From Smittium culicis (taxonomy: Eukaryota; Kickxellomycota; Harpellomycetes; Harpellales; Legeriomycetaceae): 17,814 nt of DNA. Positions 1-9,454 of the stretch are shown piece by piece; positions within the stretch are counted from its first letter, which is position 1; every line of letters starts with the position of its first letter. The stretch covers positions 1-17,814 of the forward strand of contig LSSN01003651.1 of assembly GCA_001970855.1 (NCBI GenBank), given 5' to 3'. The notes beneath the pieces were generated by a model that was not told the origin of the DNA, made no database searches, and saw nothing but the letters and a program-made list of their open reading frames with translations. The position numbers were made by a program, and so were the translations under genes.

Positions 1-261
1 TGCATTTGGTAATATAAATCTTCTAGGTTGAAACTGAGGGATAAATACGACTTAAAATAAATCAAAAACTTCTAATCGTAAAATTATATCCAATCTTATA
101 TATCTACTACAAAGTTAAATTTTTTGTAATCGTGACAAGTTCAAGCATCAGAAAATAAAATTAAATATTTGAAATAAAGAACTTTAATAAATATTAAAAA
201 ATGATAATTCTATAAAACGACAAGATGTCGAATTTGAAATTTATAAAGTGTAAAATTTATA

Positions 262-1894
262 TTAGATGCTAGACTTGTTATTAATAGACAGATAATCGAC
301 AATTAAAGATAAATTTTGGTTTCCACCCAAGCAATCAATTTCTTTACGGATTTCGGATTCAAGATTAGCTAAATATTGTTCGGTGTAAACGAAAGAGCCA
401 GATTTCAAAACAAGATTTGCTGCATAATGCTTAACATTTTCGTCGCGGGTTTTTTGTCTCATGATATCTACATTAATAACAACAATGGAATTTTCAATAA
501 GTGGTAAGGCTTTAAGAAGCGTAAGTTTGATTATAAAGAATTTACTTATTAGCTGATTATAGTTTTCTGAGTGTTTAATTGAATGAATGACTGGAAATGA
601 AAATTTTCCTTCGGTGATGTCTTCAAAGAATCCTTTGTTTTCAGAGTACTAATTTTAGTATAAATAAAAAAAAATTATCAATGAATGGCAAAAAGAATCG
701 AATAAAATGAAAATGATTTTTACCTTTTCCGATTTTATATTCATGTAGTCATCCCTGATTTGAAAGAAGATACCCAACAAGTTTACTAATTTAATTACGT
801 CTCTAATAATAAAGAAAAAGAAAAAGTAATAGAAATATTATACTTTTGATGGGGGTAGATTTAGAGACCAGAAATAAAATATAGTTTAAATAAAATTAAA
901 GTTAGATACAGTTAAAAATTAGACATAAAGGAATATAATTACACGTCGTTTGAGCCACAAACAGTCATCATTCTAACAGCCAACCGGAACAACCCCCCAG
1001 TTTCTAAAAATAGGTTTTTTTTTGATAAAAAAGCATTGTGATAGTGTTCTCTAGTGTTAGTGTAATAGGTATCTAAAGTTTACTGTTTGAAACCATGTCG
1101 ATATATTCGGCCTCTGTTGGACATAATAAGTTATCTCTCCAGTACAAGTCCATCCCCTGACCCATATGCAATAAAACGAGCTCGTCTTTAAAAGATTAAG
1201 ATCATATAAACATTATTTTTTTGTTCAAACATTAAGATTAAAAAATACAAAATGGCTAAAATTAATAGAAATTTCAAGTCGAGTGTAATTAAAGATTTAT
1301 TTTATAAAAGAGTATAAGACCTGTAAAGATTTGGACCAACTCGCTACGTTTCATGCTTATGACTTTTTGAAGTGCAAGGAAATACACGTAATTTGCTGAG
1401 TTGATAGTTGAAGGAATTCCATAAATCTTGTGAGCAACTGTGTAATTATTATAGTATGGGTATAAAAATTAATAAAACAAATAAACAAATATTTTTTTAA
1501 AAATTAGAGTTAATTAGGAACTGAGAAAGCGAACCTGGGAAGCCGCGCCTTAGATCAGAATTATCTTCAACATCGTCAATTAGCAAGCTTGAATTGTGCA
1601 GCATGGTGACAATTTCGTTTATTTTTTCTAGACATTCAGAATCAACATTTAGCCAAATGTTAAAGGCATCTATTAAGCGTCTACGAATATCTTTTCCTGG
1701 TAGTAAGGATAAATATTTATAAGGCCCTAATAAAATCTTAATAAGGAAATATTCGAATGCATATTTAAAATATAATAATAAATGAAAAAAGTTATAAAAT
1801 TTGTCAATAAGATATTTTAAAGTAATATAAATTGGATGAATATCGTTACGTCTTCTGAGTATATTTTTGGTTCTTGCGGAACTTTACTTTGCAT
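262..1894 (-). CDS. BTS1: Geranylgeranyl diphosphate synthase, 8 exons, 304 aa
   Basis: This enzyme condenses isopentenyl diphosphate with an allylic diphosphate to make geranylgeranyl diphosphate, used mainly for prenylating Rab and Rho GTPases. Reading the minus strand, I placed exons at 1894-1850, 1736-1535, 1437-1321, 1185-1084, 1003-943, 802-724, 648-546 and 467-262. All seven introns are GT..AG and every phase closes, giving 304 residues; the human enzyme has about 300. Visible motifs are ILLGPYKYL near residue 16, the first Asp-rich motif DDVED at 69-73 followed by [19 protein letters not shown] at about 130, [11 protein letters not shown] at about 155, the second Asp-rich motif in [10 protein letters not shown] (D193, D194), and [11 protein letters not shown] at about 211. 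The DDYxN form of the second motif is usual for eukaryotic GGPP synthases. The start is the ATG at 1894-1892, in a short 15-codon first exon. Donors GTTCGC (1534) and GTCTTA (1320) are weak but forced by frame and family alignment. The symbol follows the yeast orthologue. Confidence 0.95.
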
Positions 1895-2040
1895 TTTGAC
1901 GATTGAGTGAAATTTATGGCAGTAAAAGCTAGTTACAATTAATTATAGCTAGAGCGACTTTTTTAAAATTTTAAATATTAGGACGAAATTAGAAAACGTT
2001 TAATAGTCTAGATATTTTAGAATTATAAGTTATCAGTCTG

Positions 2041-2055
2041 TTTTTTTTTTTTTTT
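2041..2055 (-). promoter_or_regulatory. Poly(dA:dT) tract upstream of GGPP synthase
   Basis: Fifteen consecutive T on the plus strand (A15 in the sense of the minus-strand gene) lie about 150 bp upstream of the synthase start codon. Long dA:dT tracts exclude nucleosomes in fungal promoters, so this may mark the promoter. In so AT-rich a region it could also be incidental. Confidence 0.35.
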
Positions 2056-2327
2056 CGATTCTGGATACTTGCGAGTTTGAATGTTAATGTTAGTTTAAAA
2101 TGAAATAAGTAATGCTTTATTTGTGGAGGTTTTAGGAATATTTGCTTTTTTTATTTATTGAATAGTGTTTGATGATAGTACGAGTTTCTATAATAAAGTG
2201 TAGAGACAAAAACAATGAAATGTATTTTAGCAAAAGTAAATATTAGTATCCTTTGAAGATTACTAATTTTAAACATCCAAAATTTTCAATAACTAACGCA
2301 AATTACAAGTCAGCTAGGCCAATGAGG

Positions 2328-2622
2328 TTATAATAGCAAATTGAGGTTTCCTTCAATTCGCTCTAACTCGTCTATTTCAGCCTCTAAAATGTACCTCCGA
2401 CAGCCAATTAGCATCACTTCAATTTTATAATCCAGTAAATATCTGATAAAGCATAGAAAATTTCGACCTGAGCTAGCCAATAGATGATATTTCAGTTAAA
2501 CTAAGCTAAAAGCCGTTTTTATTTTTATCATTATTACCTTTTAGGCGAAGTCGGCTTCTTTAGTAACCGCAAAAATTTATGAAGCTCAATGTGATAAAAA
2601 TATTTCAATATAAATTTCGCTA
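2328..2622 (-). CDS. Possible last two exons of an unrecognised gene
   Basis: On the minus strand, 2622-2538 is open in one frame (it includes HIELHKFLRLLKKPTSPK) and ends at a GTAATA donor. A 65-bp intron to a CTAG acceptor (2474-2473) would join it in phase to 2472-2328, which includes FLCFIRYLLDYKIEVM and YILEAEIDELERIEGNL and ends in TAA at 2330-2328. The intron size matches those of the neighbouring synthase, and the second segment is locally GC-richer with many GNN codons, which looks coding. I could not find convincing upstream exons or a start, and I do not recognise the family. It could be the 3' end of a small gene, a relic, or chance. Confidence 0.25.
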
Positions 2623-3637
2623 CTATAATTTATTTTAATCATCTTAAGGGTGCATGCAATTTTTTTAACCACAAAATCAGCAAACTAAACCCAATTTAAA
2701 TATGTACATTTAAAGCTGAGATTTTTTATAGGCTATCAACTGTTTTATAACCAATAATGCACCGCTTTTCAAGATTAAACAAATTACAACATTTTAGCAT
2801 AGCGTTTTAGCAAGATATAGACTATTTTTTATCTACCAAAACTAAAAACAATTCATACGAAAAATTATCTAGAACTTTGACCCATAATGGCATCATCAAT
2901 CAAAATTTCTAAAAGAAATAGGGTGGTTGGTTATAAATAGATAAATAAATAAGTAAATTCAATTTTTTTAATACCATTGAAAATAAAATTGCTAAATACT
3001 ATAAATTAACCGAAGCATTTTGACAGTCGAAACATCTTTTGATATATAATAAAGTATTGCTAAATGTAGCTTTATACAATTCAATTTATATGAACTTTTG
3101 AAATAAAGTTACAGAATATGTACTAAAAGTATCGATTACTTCAAGTTTAAAAACAATCAAAAATTAAATAAAAAACATGATATAATGCATCTTTTAGACG
3201 CTGTTAATTTTTATTATTTGAACGAAAAGCTCGAATTTTTTTTAATAAAAATGCCAATTAAACCAACGAAATGAATGCATGTGGTTAAGGTTGTATCGAT
3301 TGACTCATTATTCTGCCAATAATTGCTCAGTTAAAAAAGCCTCTATTTGGCTAAACAAGTAATCGTCAGTATGATTGTGTAAAAAATATTTCTGTAATGC
3401 AACAGTTTTTCAAGTATTAACTAAAGTATATAATGAACAGTTAAATATTTTAAAAAAAAATTTTCCAAATAACAAGCGTTTTTTATTTTTTTTTTACTTT
3501 ACAAAGTTTTTATTGGGTATAAATATGATTAATTCTTTTATCGAAAATAAGAAACTATTATTGCAATGTTAATATTATGATCAGTATAAACAAATATAAA
3601 TATTAGCATTTCCAATAAAAATAACAGGAAACGCAGC

Positions 3638-3939
3638 ATGCCTGCCCAACTAAAAAAATTCGTTTACATAATTCACTATTCGCTATGTATAGCAAGTGCG
3701 AATGGAATACCAAGAAAATTAAAAATACATTATGATCAGGTTTTGGTGCATATAATTTTCATGTGGTAAGTAACTTGAATAAAAAAAAAACTATACATAG
3801 AAACGTAAATTTAATATTAAAAAAAGTCAATTAATACAGCTACGATAATTTTTATTTGTTTGCATTTGCAGATCTTATAAAAATTATAGATTTTCTAAAT
3901 ACTTTAGATACTATATTCGCTCTTTTTTATTGTATTTAG
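3638..3939 (+). CDS. Possible two-exon small ORF, 75 aa, unknown
   Basis: An ATG at 3638 with A at -3 opens 42 codons (beginning MPAQLKKFVYIIHYSL), reaching a perfect GTAAGT donor at 3766. Splicing to the ACAG acceptor at 3838-3839 (74-bp intron, the usual size here) continues in phase through YDNFYLFAFADLIKIIDFL to a TAG at 3937-3939. The predicted product is short, hydrophobic in its second half and matches no family I know. Splice freedom plus short exons makes a chance assembly quite possible; there is no supporting long ORF. Confidence 0.25.
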
Positions 3940-4932
3940 AATGAATCTAATGGGAAAAAAAAAACCTAAACGACTAAGTGCAAACTTAATTACGCATAGC
4001 TAGTCTTTGAATATTTTTTTAGCACATATATTTATGTTATATTTTATCTTTTGAGATAGCTGTAAAAATGACTGCAAATTTTTTTTTTTAATTTTTGTCA
4101 CTTACATGACTTATGATACCTATTGAACGATGCTGCTTATTTATATAAACAAAATAATTTTTCCTTAATAATCATTAGACTATTTCAAAAATGACTTGAA
4201 GTATACATTCTACTGTTTATATAATAATAATCTGCACCAGGTCATTTATATTATGTCAAAGAATGCACAATATTTATAAAAAATAGTTATGATGACGTGG
4301 CCTATTTGGAATGACTAAGAAATAAAATACTATAAATTATACCAACACCTGCCATTAATAAATATAAAAAATTATATTATAATATATATATTATCTTTTA
4401 GATGGTTAAAAAAATAAGATAAATACTTGTATAACGACAACCATACTAACACAATAAATATTTAATCCTTTTTAATACCCATAAAATAACATAATTGTAG
4501 AAACATATAATCCTAACTTATGCCTTCTATATAGACTTATTACTTCCTTTTTAATAGAAATTAATTATTTTGATACCAACTCGGCTTTTATAATATAATA
4601 TCTTTTTTTATAATTAAATTACGCCCAAGACAATTTGACTTTTTTTCAGAAATAGAAAAAAACTGGTTTTTTCTGATAATACAATTTTGGGATATCTCGA
4701 TTCCAACTATTAGCACTCTCTGATTGGATGATCATTTAGAAATAGAATTCTTATAATTTTTCAGAAAAATTAAAGTTGTACTTTTAATCTCGAATAGGTA
4801 ATTCTTACTTAAAATATAATTATAAAAATCTGTAATAAGTAATTATACACAAATAACTGCAGATTATATAAAACGATTCATTTCCTTATTACTAAATGTT
4901 AACAGCAAAAAATTAATATAAAAGGGTGCTAA

Positions 4933-5030
4933 TTCTTTTTTTTCTTTCTTTCTTCTTGTTTATATAAAAAATCTTGGATGTGGATTTGGATTTGGGAAAA
5001 AAAAAAAAGATAGAATAACAAAAAAAAAAA
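4933..5030 (+). promoter_or_regulatory. MFS transporter promoter and 5' leader
   Basis: In order: a pure pyrimidine tract at 4933-4957, TATATAAAA at 4961-4969 that fits the TATAWAWR box about 100 bp before the start codon, and then A12 (4997-5008) and A11 (5020-5030) runs separated by a short spacer. A pyrimidine tract, TATA box and A-rich leader in this order are typical of a fungal RNA polymerase II promoter. The position is seen directly; the function is inferred. Confidence 0.5.
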
Positions 5031-5069
5031 CGATTTAATAGATCAAAAAATCGAGAATAATAATAATAC

Positions 5070-6719
5070 ATGGATTCTAGGAACGTCTCAGTTGTGTCTT
5101 CGGTTACATATCGCGACGAAAATCCGGAAACGGGGCGAATGCCTGGAATCAATCCTGATAGATTGGTTCTTATAGTTGCAGGGCTATGTGTGTTGATATT
5201 CAGTGCTACTTTATCCGGAACTATCGTATCAACAGCAACTGAATCGATTAAGTTAAGTCATGGTGAGGATAATATTACATGGGTCGCACAAGCCTTTCTG
5301 ATATCTTCAACCGCTCTTCAGCCAGCATGGGGAAAGTTTAGCGATATCTTCGGACGCAGGCCGCCGATGCTTATGGGAATAGTTCTGCTATTGTTTTTTT
5401 CGATTGTGGCGGGATTGAGTGTAAACATGATCATGTTGATTATTTCAAGAGCAATTATGGGAATTGGTGCGAGTTCTTCGCTCGCAATGGTTAATATCAT
5501 CATTGCCGATATAATTCCGATTAGAAAGCGTGGTAAGTATATGGGCGTTATTAGTGCTTTCAACGGAGTCGGACAAGTTATTGGACCGCTTATGGGAGGT
5601 ATTATTTCCGACAAACTCGGGTGGAGATGGACCAACTTTATCAACGTTCCTCTAGTCCTTGTTGCCGCCGTTCCATTGTACATATACGTTAGAATGCCGA
5701 ATCCAAAAATGTCATTACGCAAAAAGTTTGTCAGCGTTGATTGGAAGGGCGTCTTTATACTTGCTATCGCGATCTCGCTGTTACTTTATGGAGTAAATAC
5801 AGGCGGAGAAAAAAATTTATGGAATCAGCCTCAAAGCTTCGGCTTCATTCTTGCTGGGGTTTTACTATTTATACTTTTCCCATTCGTTGAACTTAAAACG
5901 AAGCGTGATCCCATTATTTCAATGACTCTGGTCAAGTATCGTAACGTTTGGATAAACATCCTTGGCGCTATCATTACTGGTACAGTTATGTATGTCGGAA
6001 TTTTTTACATCCCAGTTCTTTTCACTGCGGTGCATAACTCTACAGCCACAGAAGCTGGTCTTCTCACGTGGCCATGGATGGTTTCTGTCATAATTGCAAG
6101 CGTAAGCTGTGGTGCCGCAATAACCAAATTTGGAATCTATAGACCTTTCTTATGGGTAGGAAGCTCACTGCTAACTCTAGGTTTTGGACTCATGTGCTCT
6201 CTAAACAGTACTGATTCTTTTACTAAACAGGCTATTTTTATCGCAATAGTCGGTGTTGGAATTGGCTTGCGTTTGCCACCAGCAACTATATCTGCACAGG
6301 TTGTAGTATCAAAGGATGAACTAGCTTCAACTACAGCGCTTATAAACTTCAGCAGAAGTCTTGGCGGAATTCTTGGTCTCTCAATGTCAAAAGCCATCCA
6401 ATCGTCATCATTCAATTCCAATAAAGCCGATCTAATCAGCCAATTTCCATCTCTAACTGATACTATCGAAAAGATTTCTAAAGGTAACGCACAAGCTATC
6501 CACACTATTACCGACTCAAATGCTCAAAAGGTTGTCCTTGACAGCTTTTTCAAATCTCTCAAAATCGTTTTCATAATCTGCTGCGGTATTTCTTTCCTCG
6601 GATTCATATTCTCTCTTTTCATTCAGCACGTTGATCTCAACTTGAAAGAAAAACAGGAAATGGAAGAACAAGACCTGATTAACAGCCAACAAATGGATGA
6701 TGTTAAATCTGTTGATTAA
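5070..6719 (+). CDS. MFS transporter, DHA2 (14-TMS) drug:H+ antiporter type
   Basis: A single-exon, 549-residue polytopic membrane protein. About 14 hydrophobic segments can be counted (roughly 31-52, 68-88, 100-119, 120-142, 157-178, 190-208, 226-242, 256-274, 294-316, 330-352, 358-376, 387-408, 421-441, 497-518). Motif A is WGKFSDIFGRRPPM at 87-100, between helices 2 and 3. Motif C, typical of antiporters, is GVGQVIGPLMGG at 166-177, followed by GWRWTNFINVP at 184-194. Such proteins export toxic or endogenous small molecules at the plasma or vacuolar membrane; the substrate cannot be read from sequence. Helix 1 reads TLSGTIVSTATESI where DHA2 members usually have LDxTIVxxALP, so the usual Asp and Pro are absent. 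The start is the first ATG after the A-rich leader. The N terminus (about 30 residues) and C terminus (about 30, acidic) are predicted cytosolic. It is convergent with the isomerase gene. Confidence 0.93.
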   Translation: MDSRNVSVVSSVTYRDENPETGRMPGINPDRLVLIVAGLCVLIFSATLSGTIVSTATESIKLSHGEDNITWVAQAFLISSTALQPAWGKFSDIFGRRPPMLMGIVLLLFFSIVAGLSVNMIMLIISRAIMGIGASSSLAMVNIIIADIIPIRKRGKYMGVISAFNGVGQVIGPLMGGIISDKLGWRWTNFINVPLVLVAAVPLYIYVRMPNPKMSLRKKFVSVDWKGVFILAIAISLLLYGVNTGGEKNLWNQPQSFGFILAGVLLFILFPFVELKTKRDPIISMTLVKYRNVWINILGAIITGTVMYVGIFYIPVLFTAVHNSTATEAGLLTWPWMVSVIIASVSCGAAITKFGIYRPFLWVGSSLLTLGFGLMCSLNSTDSFTKQAIFIAIVGVGIGLRLPPATISAQVVVSKDELASTTALINFSRSLGGILGLSMSKAIQSSSFNSNKADLISQFPSLTDTIEKISKGNAQAIHTITDSNAQKVVLDSFFKSLKIVFIICCGISFLGFIFSLFIQHVDLNLKEKQEMEEQDLINSQQMDDVKSVD

Positions 6720-7134
6720 GTTTGATCATCCCCGCCAAAGTTCAATTCTCAAAGATAACCCACTCTTTTTATTACTAATTGATAGCCTATACATTATAAT
6801 TATCAAAAACAATTACATAGATATTCCTGGAATTTTTTTTTTAGACCTTAGACTAATTCCATAGTCCAATTAGTATTTTTATATTGATTTATTTGAAAGT
6901 GAAGTGAAAGTAAAAACTCACATTTGTATATAGCTTAAACTTTAATAAAATTATTATAAAACATCTTTACTCGCAGAAAAATAAATAAATTGAATAGCTT
7001 GAATTTTGAAATACATAAGTTTAATTGATATATGTGGGAGAATGAATTTTGTTATTTAAGGACAAATAATCTGTATATATATAATTTTCAAAGAAGAGTA
7101 AATTAGATAAATTAAACTAAAACGTTAACTATTC
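6720..7134. terminator. Shared 3' region of two convergent genes
   Basis: These 415 bp separate the two stop codons. A plus-strand AATAAA at 6944-6949 could serve the transporter and a minus-strand AATAAA (TTTATT at 6888-6893) could serve the isomerase, so the two 3' ends may overlap by tens of bases. A 7-bp inverted repeat (6852-6858 with 6868-6874, 9-nt loop) lies just before them. Assignments are by motif only; AT-rich DNA yields such hexamers often. Confidence 0.35.
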
Positions 7135-8826
7135 TTAGAGTCTGTTATTCTTGTAGAAGTTGATCAAGCTGTTAGTGGAGTTATCGTGCGACGAAACAGA
7201 TGAAGAGTCGTCGAGTTCAGGGAGAATCTTCTTAGCAAGTTGTTTGCCCAATTCAACACCCCATTGATCAAACGAGTTGATACCCCAGATGGCACCTTGG
7301 ACGAATATTTTGTGTTCGTACATGGCGATCAATAGGCCAAGGGTGAATGGGTTGATGGTTGGTGATACCATAATTGAGTTTGTTGGTTTGTTTCCAGCAA
7401 AAGTCTTGTGTGGGGCAATTTTGTCAATTTCGGCTTGGGTGAAAGCAGTGTTTTGATCCTTGAACTCTTGGTGGACGGTAGCTAGGTCTTTACCGTTCAT
7501 TAAAGCCTCTGGCTGAGCAAAGAAGTTTGAAAGCAAGATTTTGTGGTGTAAGCTGTTTCTGATAGGATTAAGCGAGTTAACTGGAGCAATAAAATCACAA
7601 GGGATTGTATTAGTACCTTGGTGGATGAGTTGGTAGAAAGCATGTTGGCCATTAGTACCTGGCTCACCCCAGATGATAGGGCCGGTTTTATAATCAACCA
7701 AAGAACCATCAGTAGTGATACGTTTACCGTTTGATTCCATATCTCCTTGTTGGAAATAAGCGGCAAATCTGTTCAAGTATTGGTCATATGGTAGAATAGC
7801 AAGGGTTTGCGCGCCAAAAAAGTTTACGTACAATATACCTAGAAGGCCAAGCAAAACGGGTAAGTTTTGTTCAAGAGGAGCAGTTCTGAAGTGGAGATCC
7901 ATAGCATGAGCACCTTCGAGCAAAAGCTTGAAGTTATCAAAACCGATGTAAACAGCGATTGGGAGACCAATAGCAGACCACAAAGAGTAGCGTCCACCTA
8001 CCCAGTCCCAGAAAGCAAACATGTTTTCTTTATCAATACCGAATTTTGTTACAGCGTCTTGGTTAGTGGACAAGGCAACAAAGTGTTTTGATACATGAGC
8101 GAAATCAACGGCAGTTTTCAAGAACCACTCTTTTGCGGTTTCGGCATTAGTAATGGTTTCTTGAGTAGTGAATGTTTTACTGGCAATAATGAAAAGGGTG
8201 GTTTCAGGGTTGACTTTATTGAGAGCTTCAGCGATGTGGGTTCCGTCGATGTTACTAACAAAGTGGGCTTTGAGGTTAGGAGAAGAAAATTTTTCGAGGG
8301 CTTGAGTGACCATAACAGGGCCCAAATCAGAACCACCAATACCGATATTTACAATGTCGGTTATTTGTTTTCCGGTGTAACCTTTCCATTCACCAGAGCG
8401 GATTTGTTCTGAGAATACGCGCATGTGTTCAAGAACAGCATTGACTTCAGGCATGACGTTTTCGCCGTTGTCGAAGATTGGAGTGTTTGATAAGTTTCTA
8501 AGAGCAACGTGCAAGACTGCGCGATCTTCAGTGAAGTTGATGTGTTGGCCAGTGAATAGTTGCTCTCTCTTCTCCTCAACTTTGGCGTCTTTGGCAAGGT
8601 TGATGAGCAAATCAAAAGTAGTTTGATCAATCAAGTTTTTGCTGTAGTCCAAAAAAATCTTGGCATCTGTTTGTTTGTCAAGGGTGGAGAAGTTTTGGGT
8701 TATAGAGAATTTTTCGTGGCGTTTTGGATCCTTGGCGAACTCTGAGCGCATGTCAATATTTTTAGCTACAGATTCGTAGTACTTGGCAAGTTCAGTCCAG
8801 GCATTGAGTTTACTAGTAAGAACCAT
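7135..8826 (-). CDS. PGI1: Glucose-6-phosphate isomerase
   Basis: This cytosolic enzyme interconverts glucose 6-phosphate and fructose 6-phosphate in glycolysis and gluconeogenesis. It is a single exon of 563 residues, the normal eukaryotic length. Family signatures are intact: [14 protein letters not shown] at 274-287 and [18 protein letters not shown] at 511-528. Two sugar-phosphate-binding SIS domains are recognisable, with [10 protein letters not shown] at 161-170 and SKTFTTQET at 216-224 in the first. By alignment to the known enzymes the catalytic residues are Glu364 (GDMESNGK), His395 (GTNGQHAF) and Lys528. The C-terminal tail, [17 protein letters not shown], follows the family pattern. 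The ATG at 8826-8824 has A at -3 and G at +4, a strong fungal context. The coding sequence is clearly GC-richer than its flanks, as expected for a highly expressed gene. The symbol follows yeast usage. Confidence 0.98.
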   Translation of the reverse strand: MVLTSKLNAWTELAKYYESVAKNIDMRSEFAKDPKRHEKFSITQNFSTLDKQTDAKIFLDYSKNLIDQTTFDLLINLAKDAKVEEKREQLFTGQHINFTEDRAVLHVALRNLSNTPIFDNGENVMPEVNAVLEHMRVFSEQIRSGEWKGYTGKQITDIVNIGIGGSDLGPVMVTQALEKFSSPNLKAHFVSNIDGTHIAEALNKVNPETTLFIIASKTFTTQETITNAETAKEWFLKTAVDFAHVSKHFVALSTNQDAVTKFGIDKENMFAFWDWVGGRYSLWSAIGLPIAVYIGFDNFKLLLEGAHAMDLHFRTAPLEQNLPVLLGLLGILYVNFFGAQTLAILPYDQYLNRFAAYFQQGDMESNGKRITTDGSLVDYKTGPIIWGEPGTNGQHAFYQLIHQGTNTIPCDFIAPVNSLNPIRNSLHHKILLSNFFAQPEALMNGKDLATVHQEFKDQNTAFTQAEIDKIAPHKTFAGNKPTNSIMVSPTINPFTLGLLIAMYEHKIFVQGAIWGINSFDQWGVELGKQLAKKILPELDDSSSVSSHDNSTNSLINFYKNNRL

Positions 8827-9003
8827 TTTGAGTGTAGTGATCTTTGATGAAAGAAAAATTGGCTTAAAGATGTGGTTATGGAATAAAAGAGCGATATTTC
8901 ACTTTGAGCTAAAATTATAGTGAATTCAAGATTTTTTTACAAAAGGAAAGTATACTTGTAGTTTTTAGAAACTGCAGAATGAATTAAGTATATAAGTATA
9001 TCG
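8827..9003 (-). promoter_or_regulatory. Upstream region of glucose-6-phosphate isomerase
   Basis: The start codon is preceded by CTCAAAATGG in minus-strand sense, an optimal context. A TATATACT sequence (8994-8987 on the minus strand) lies about 165 bp upstream and is the best TATA-like element, though it departs from the strict consensus. No activator site is recognised with confidence. Confidence 0.3.
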
Positions 9004-9028
9004 CTAATATTAAACGAGGAAATAATAG

Positions 9029-9454
9029 AGTATTTATATGTTTTTAAATAGCCAGATGGTTCCACCAATTTATATCAGTAATAAATTTACGGCCTTTAGT
9101 GAAGCTCCGTATTTACCGATAGATAAAAACTGCACCAAAAATAAACAGATATTATTAATGCACTCAGTTCTGCCTAAATCGATCCCATTCTACTTCCCCG
9201 ATAACAACGCTCATTGGCCTTTGAATTTTCTAATGCAGCCAATACATTAATAAGTCGAGTTTAGGAAGGCGCTAGAAGTTTCGCCAAAGAAGAATTATAT
9301 ATCACACCAGTTAAGCATTTGCTCTGTCAACAAACGTAGTATATGTGAAACCTTTCACTAAAGCTATACATTTCAGAAAATAACTTTAATAAAGTATAAC
9401 AAGCCCCATTTCGTATTAGTAAAACCGACAGTATATTCGAAATTTTGCATTATT
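9029..9454 (+). pseudogene. Possible decayed reading frame, unrecognised
   Basis: An ATG at 9038 opens 70 codons (with PKSIPFYFPDNNAHWPL near its end) to TAATAA at 9248-9253. The same frame then stays open for a further 35 codons (VEFRKALEVSPKKNYISHQL at its start) to a TAA, and again for about 30 codons to a TGA near 9452. One frame of about 140 codons with three stop positions in DNA this AT-rich suggests an eroded coding sequence, and the segment is slightly GC-richer than its surroundings. I recognise no family. The first part alone could be a real 70-residue peptide gene; chance also remains possible. Confidence 0.25.

Larger units (their letters stand above)
1895..5069. other. 3.2-kb AT-rich intergenic region
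   Basis: This is a divergent gap between the GGPP synthase (minus) and the MFS transporter (plus), so it should contain both promoters. Most of it is AT-rich with homopolymer runs and no long open frame. Two stretches (2328-2622 minus and 3638-3939 plus) can be spliced into short open frames and are listed separately with low confidence. An open frame at 3375-3572 plus is dominated by TTT, AAA and TTA codons and looks like chance. No tRNA B-box pattern was found by eye. Confidence 0.6.

Noticed and set aside
468..545. Reading straight through between the last two GGPP synthase exons, since this stretch is open in frame
   Set aside because: It would insert 26 residues into a conserved helix. 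Removing a GTAAAT..GTAG intron restores the family sequence NQLINIMRQKT exactly.
2328..2622. Assignment of the candidate exons to the mitochondrial NCA2 family
   Set aside because: The resemblance was only a loose pattern of hydrophobic and Arg/Glu positions recalled from memory, and no upstream NCA2 hallmark could be found.
3375..3572. Plus-strand 65-codon ORF
   Set aside because: It is dominated by Phe, Leu, Asn and Lys codons from A/T runs and has no family resemblance.
4913..5152. Minus-strand 79-codon ORF over the MFS start region
   Set aside because: It is largely the complement of the pyrimidine tract, poly(dA) leader and first MFS codons; composition is low-complexity.
5318..6505. 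Minus-strand ORFs inside the MFS gene
   Set aside because: They are antisense shadows of a well-supported transporter gene.
7500..8745. Several ORFs of 61-105 codons on both strands inside the isomerase gene
   Set aside because: They overlap a complete, motif-verified glucose-6-phosphate isomerase and arise from its coding bias.
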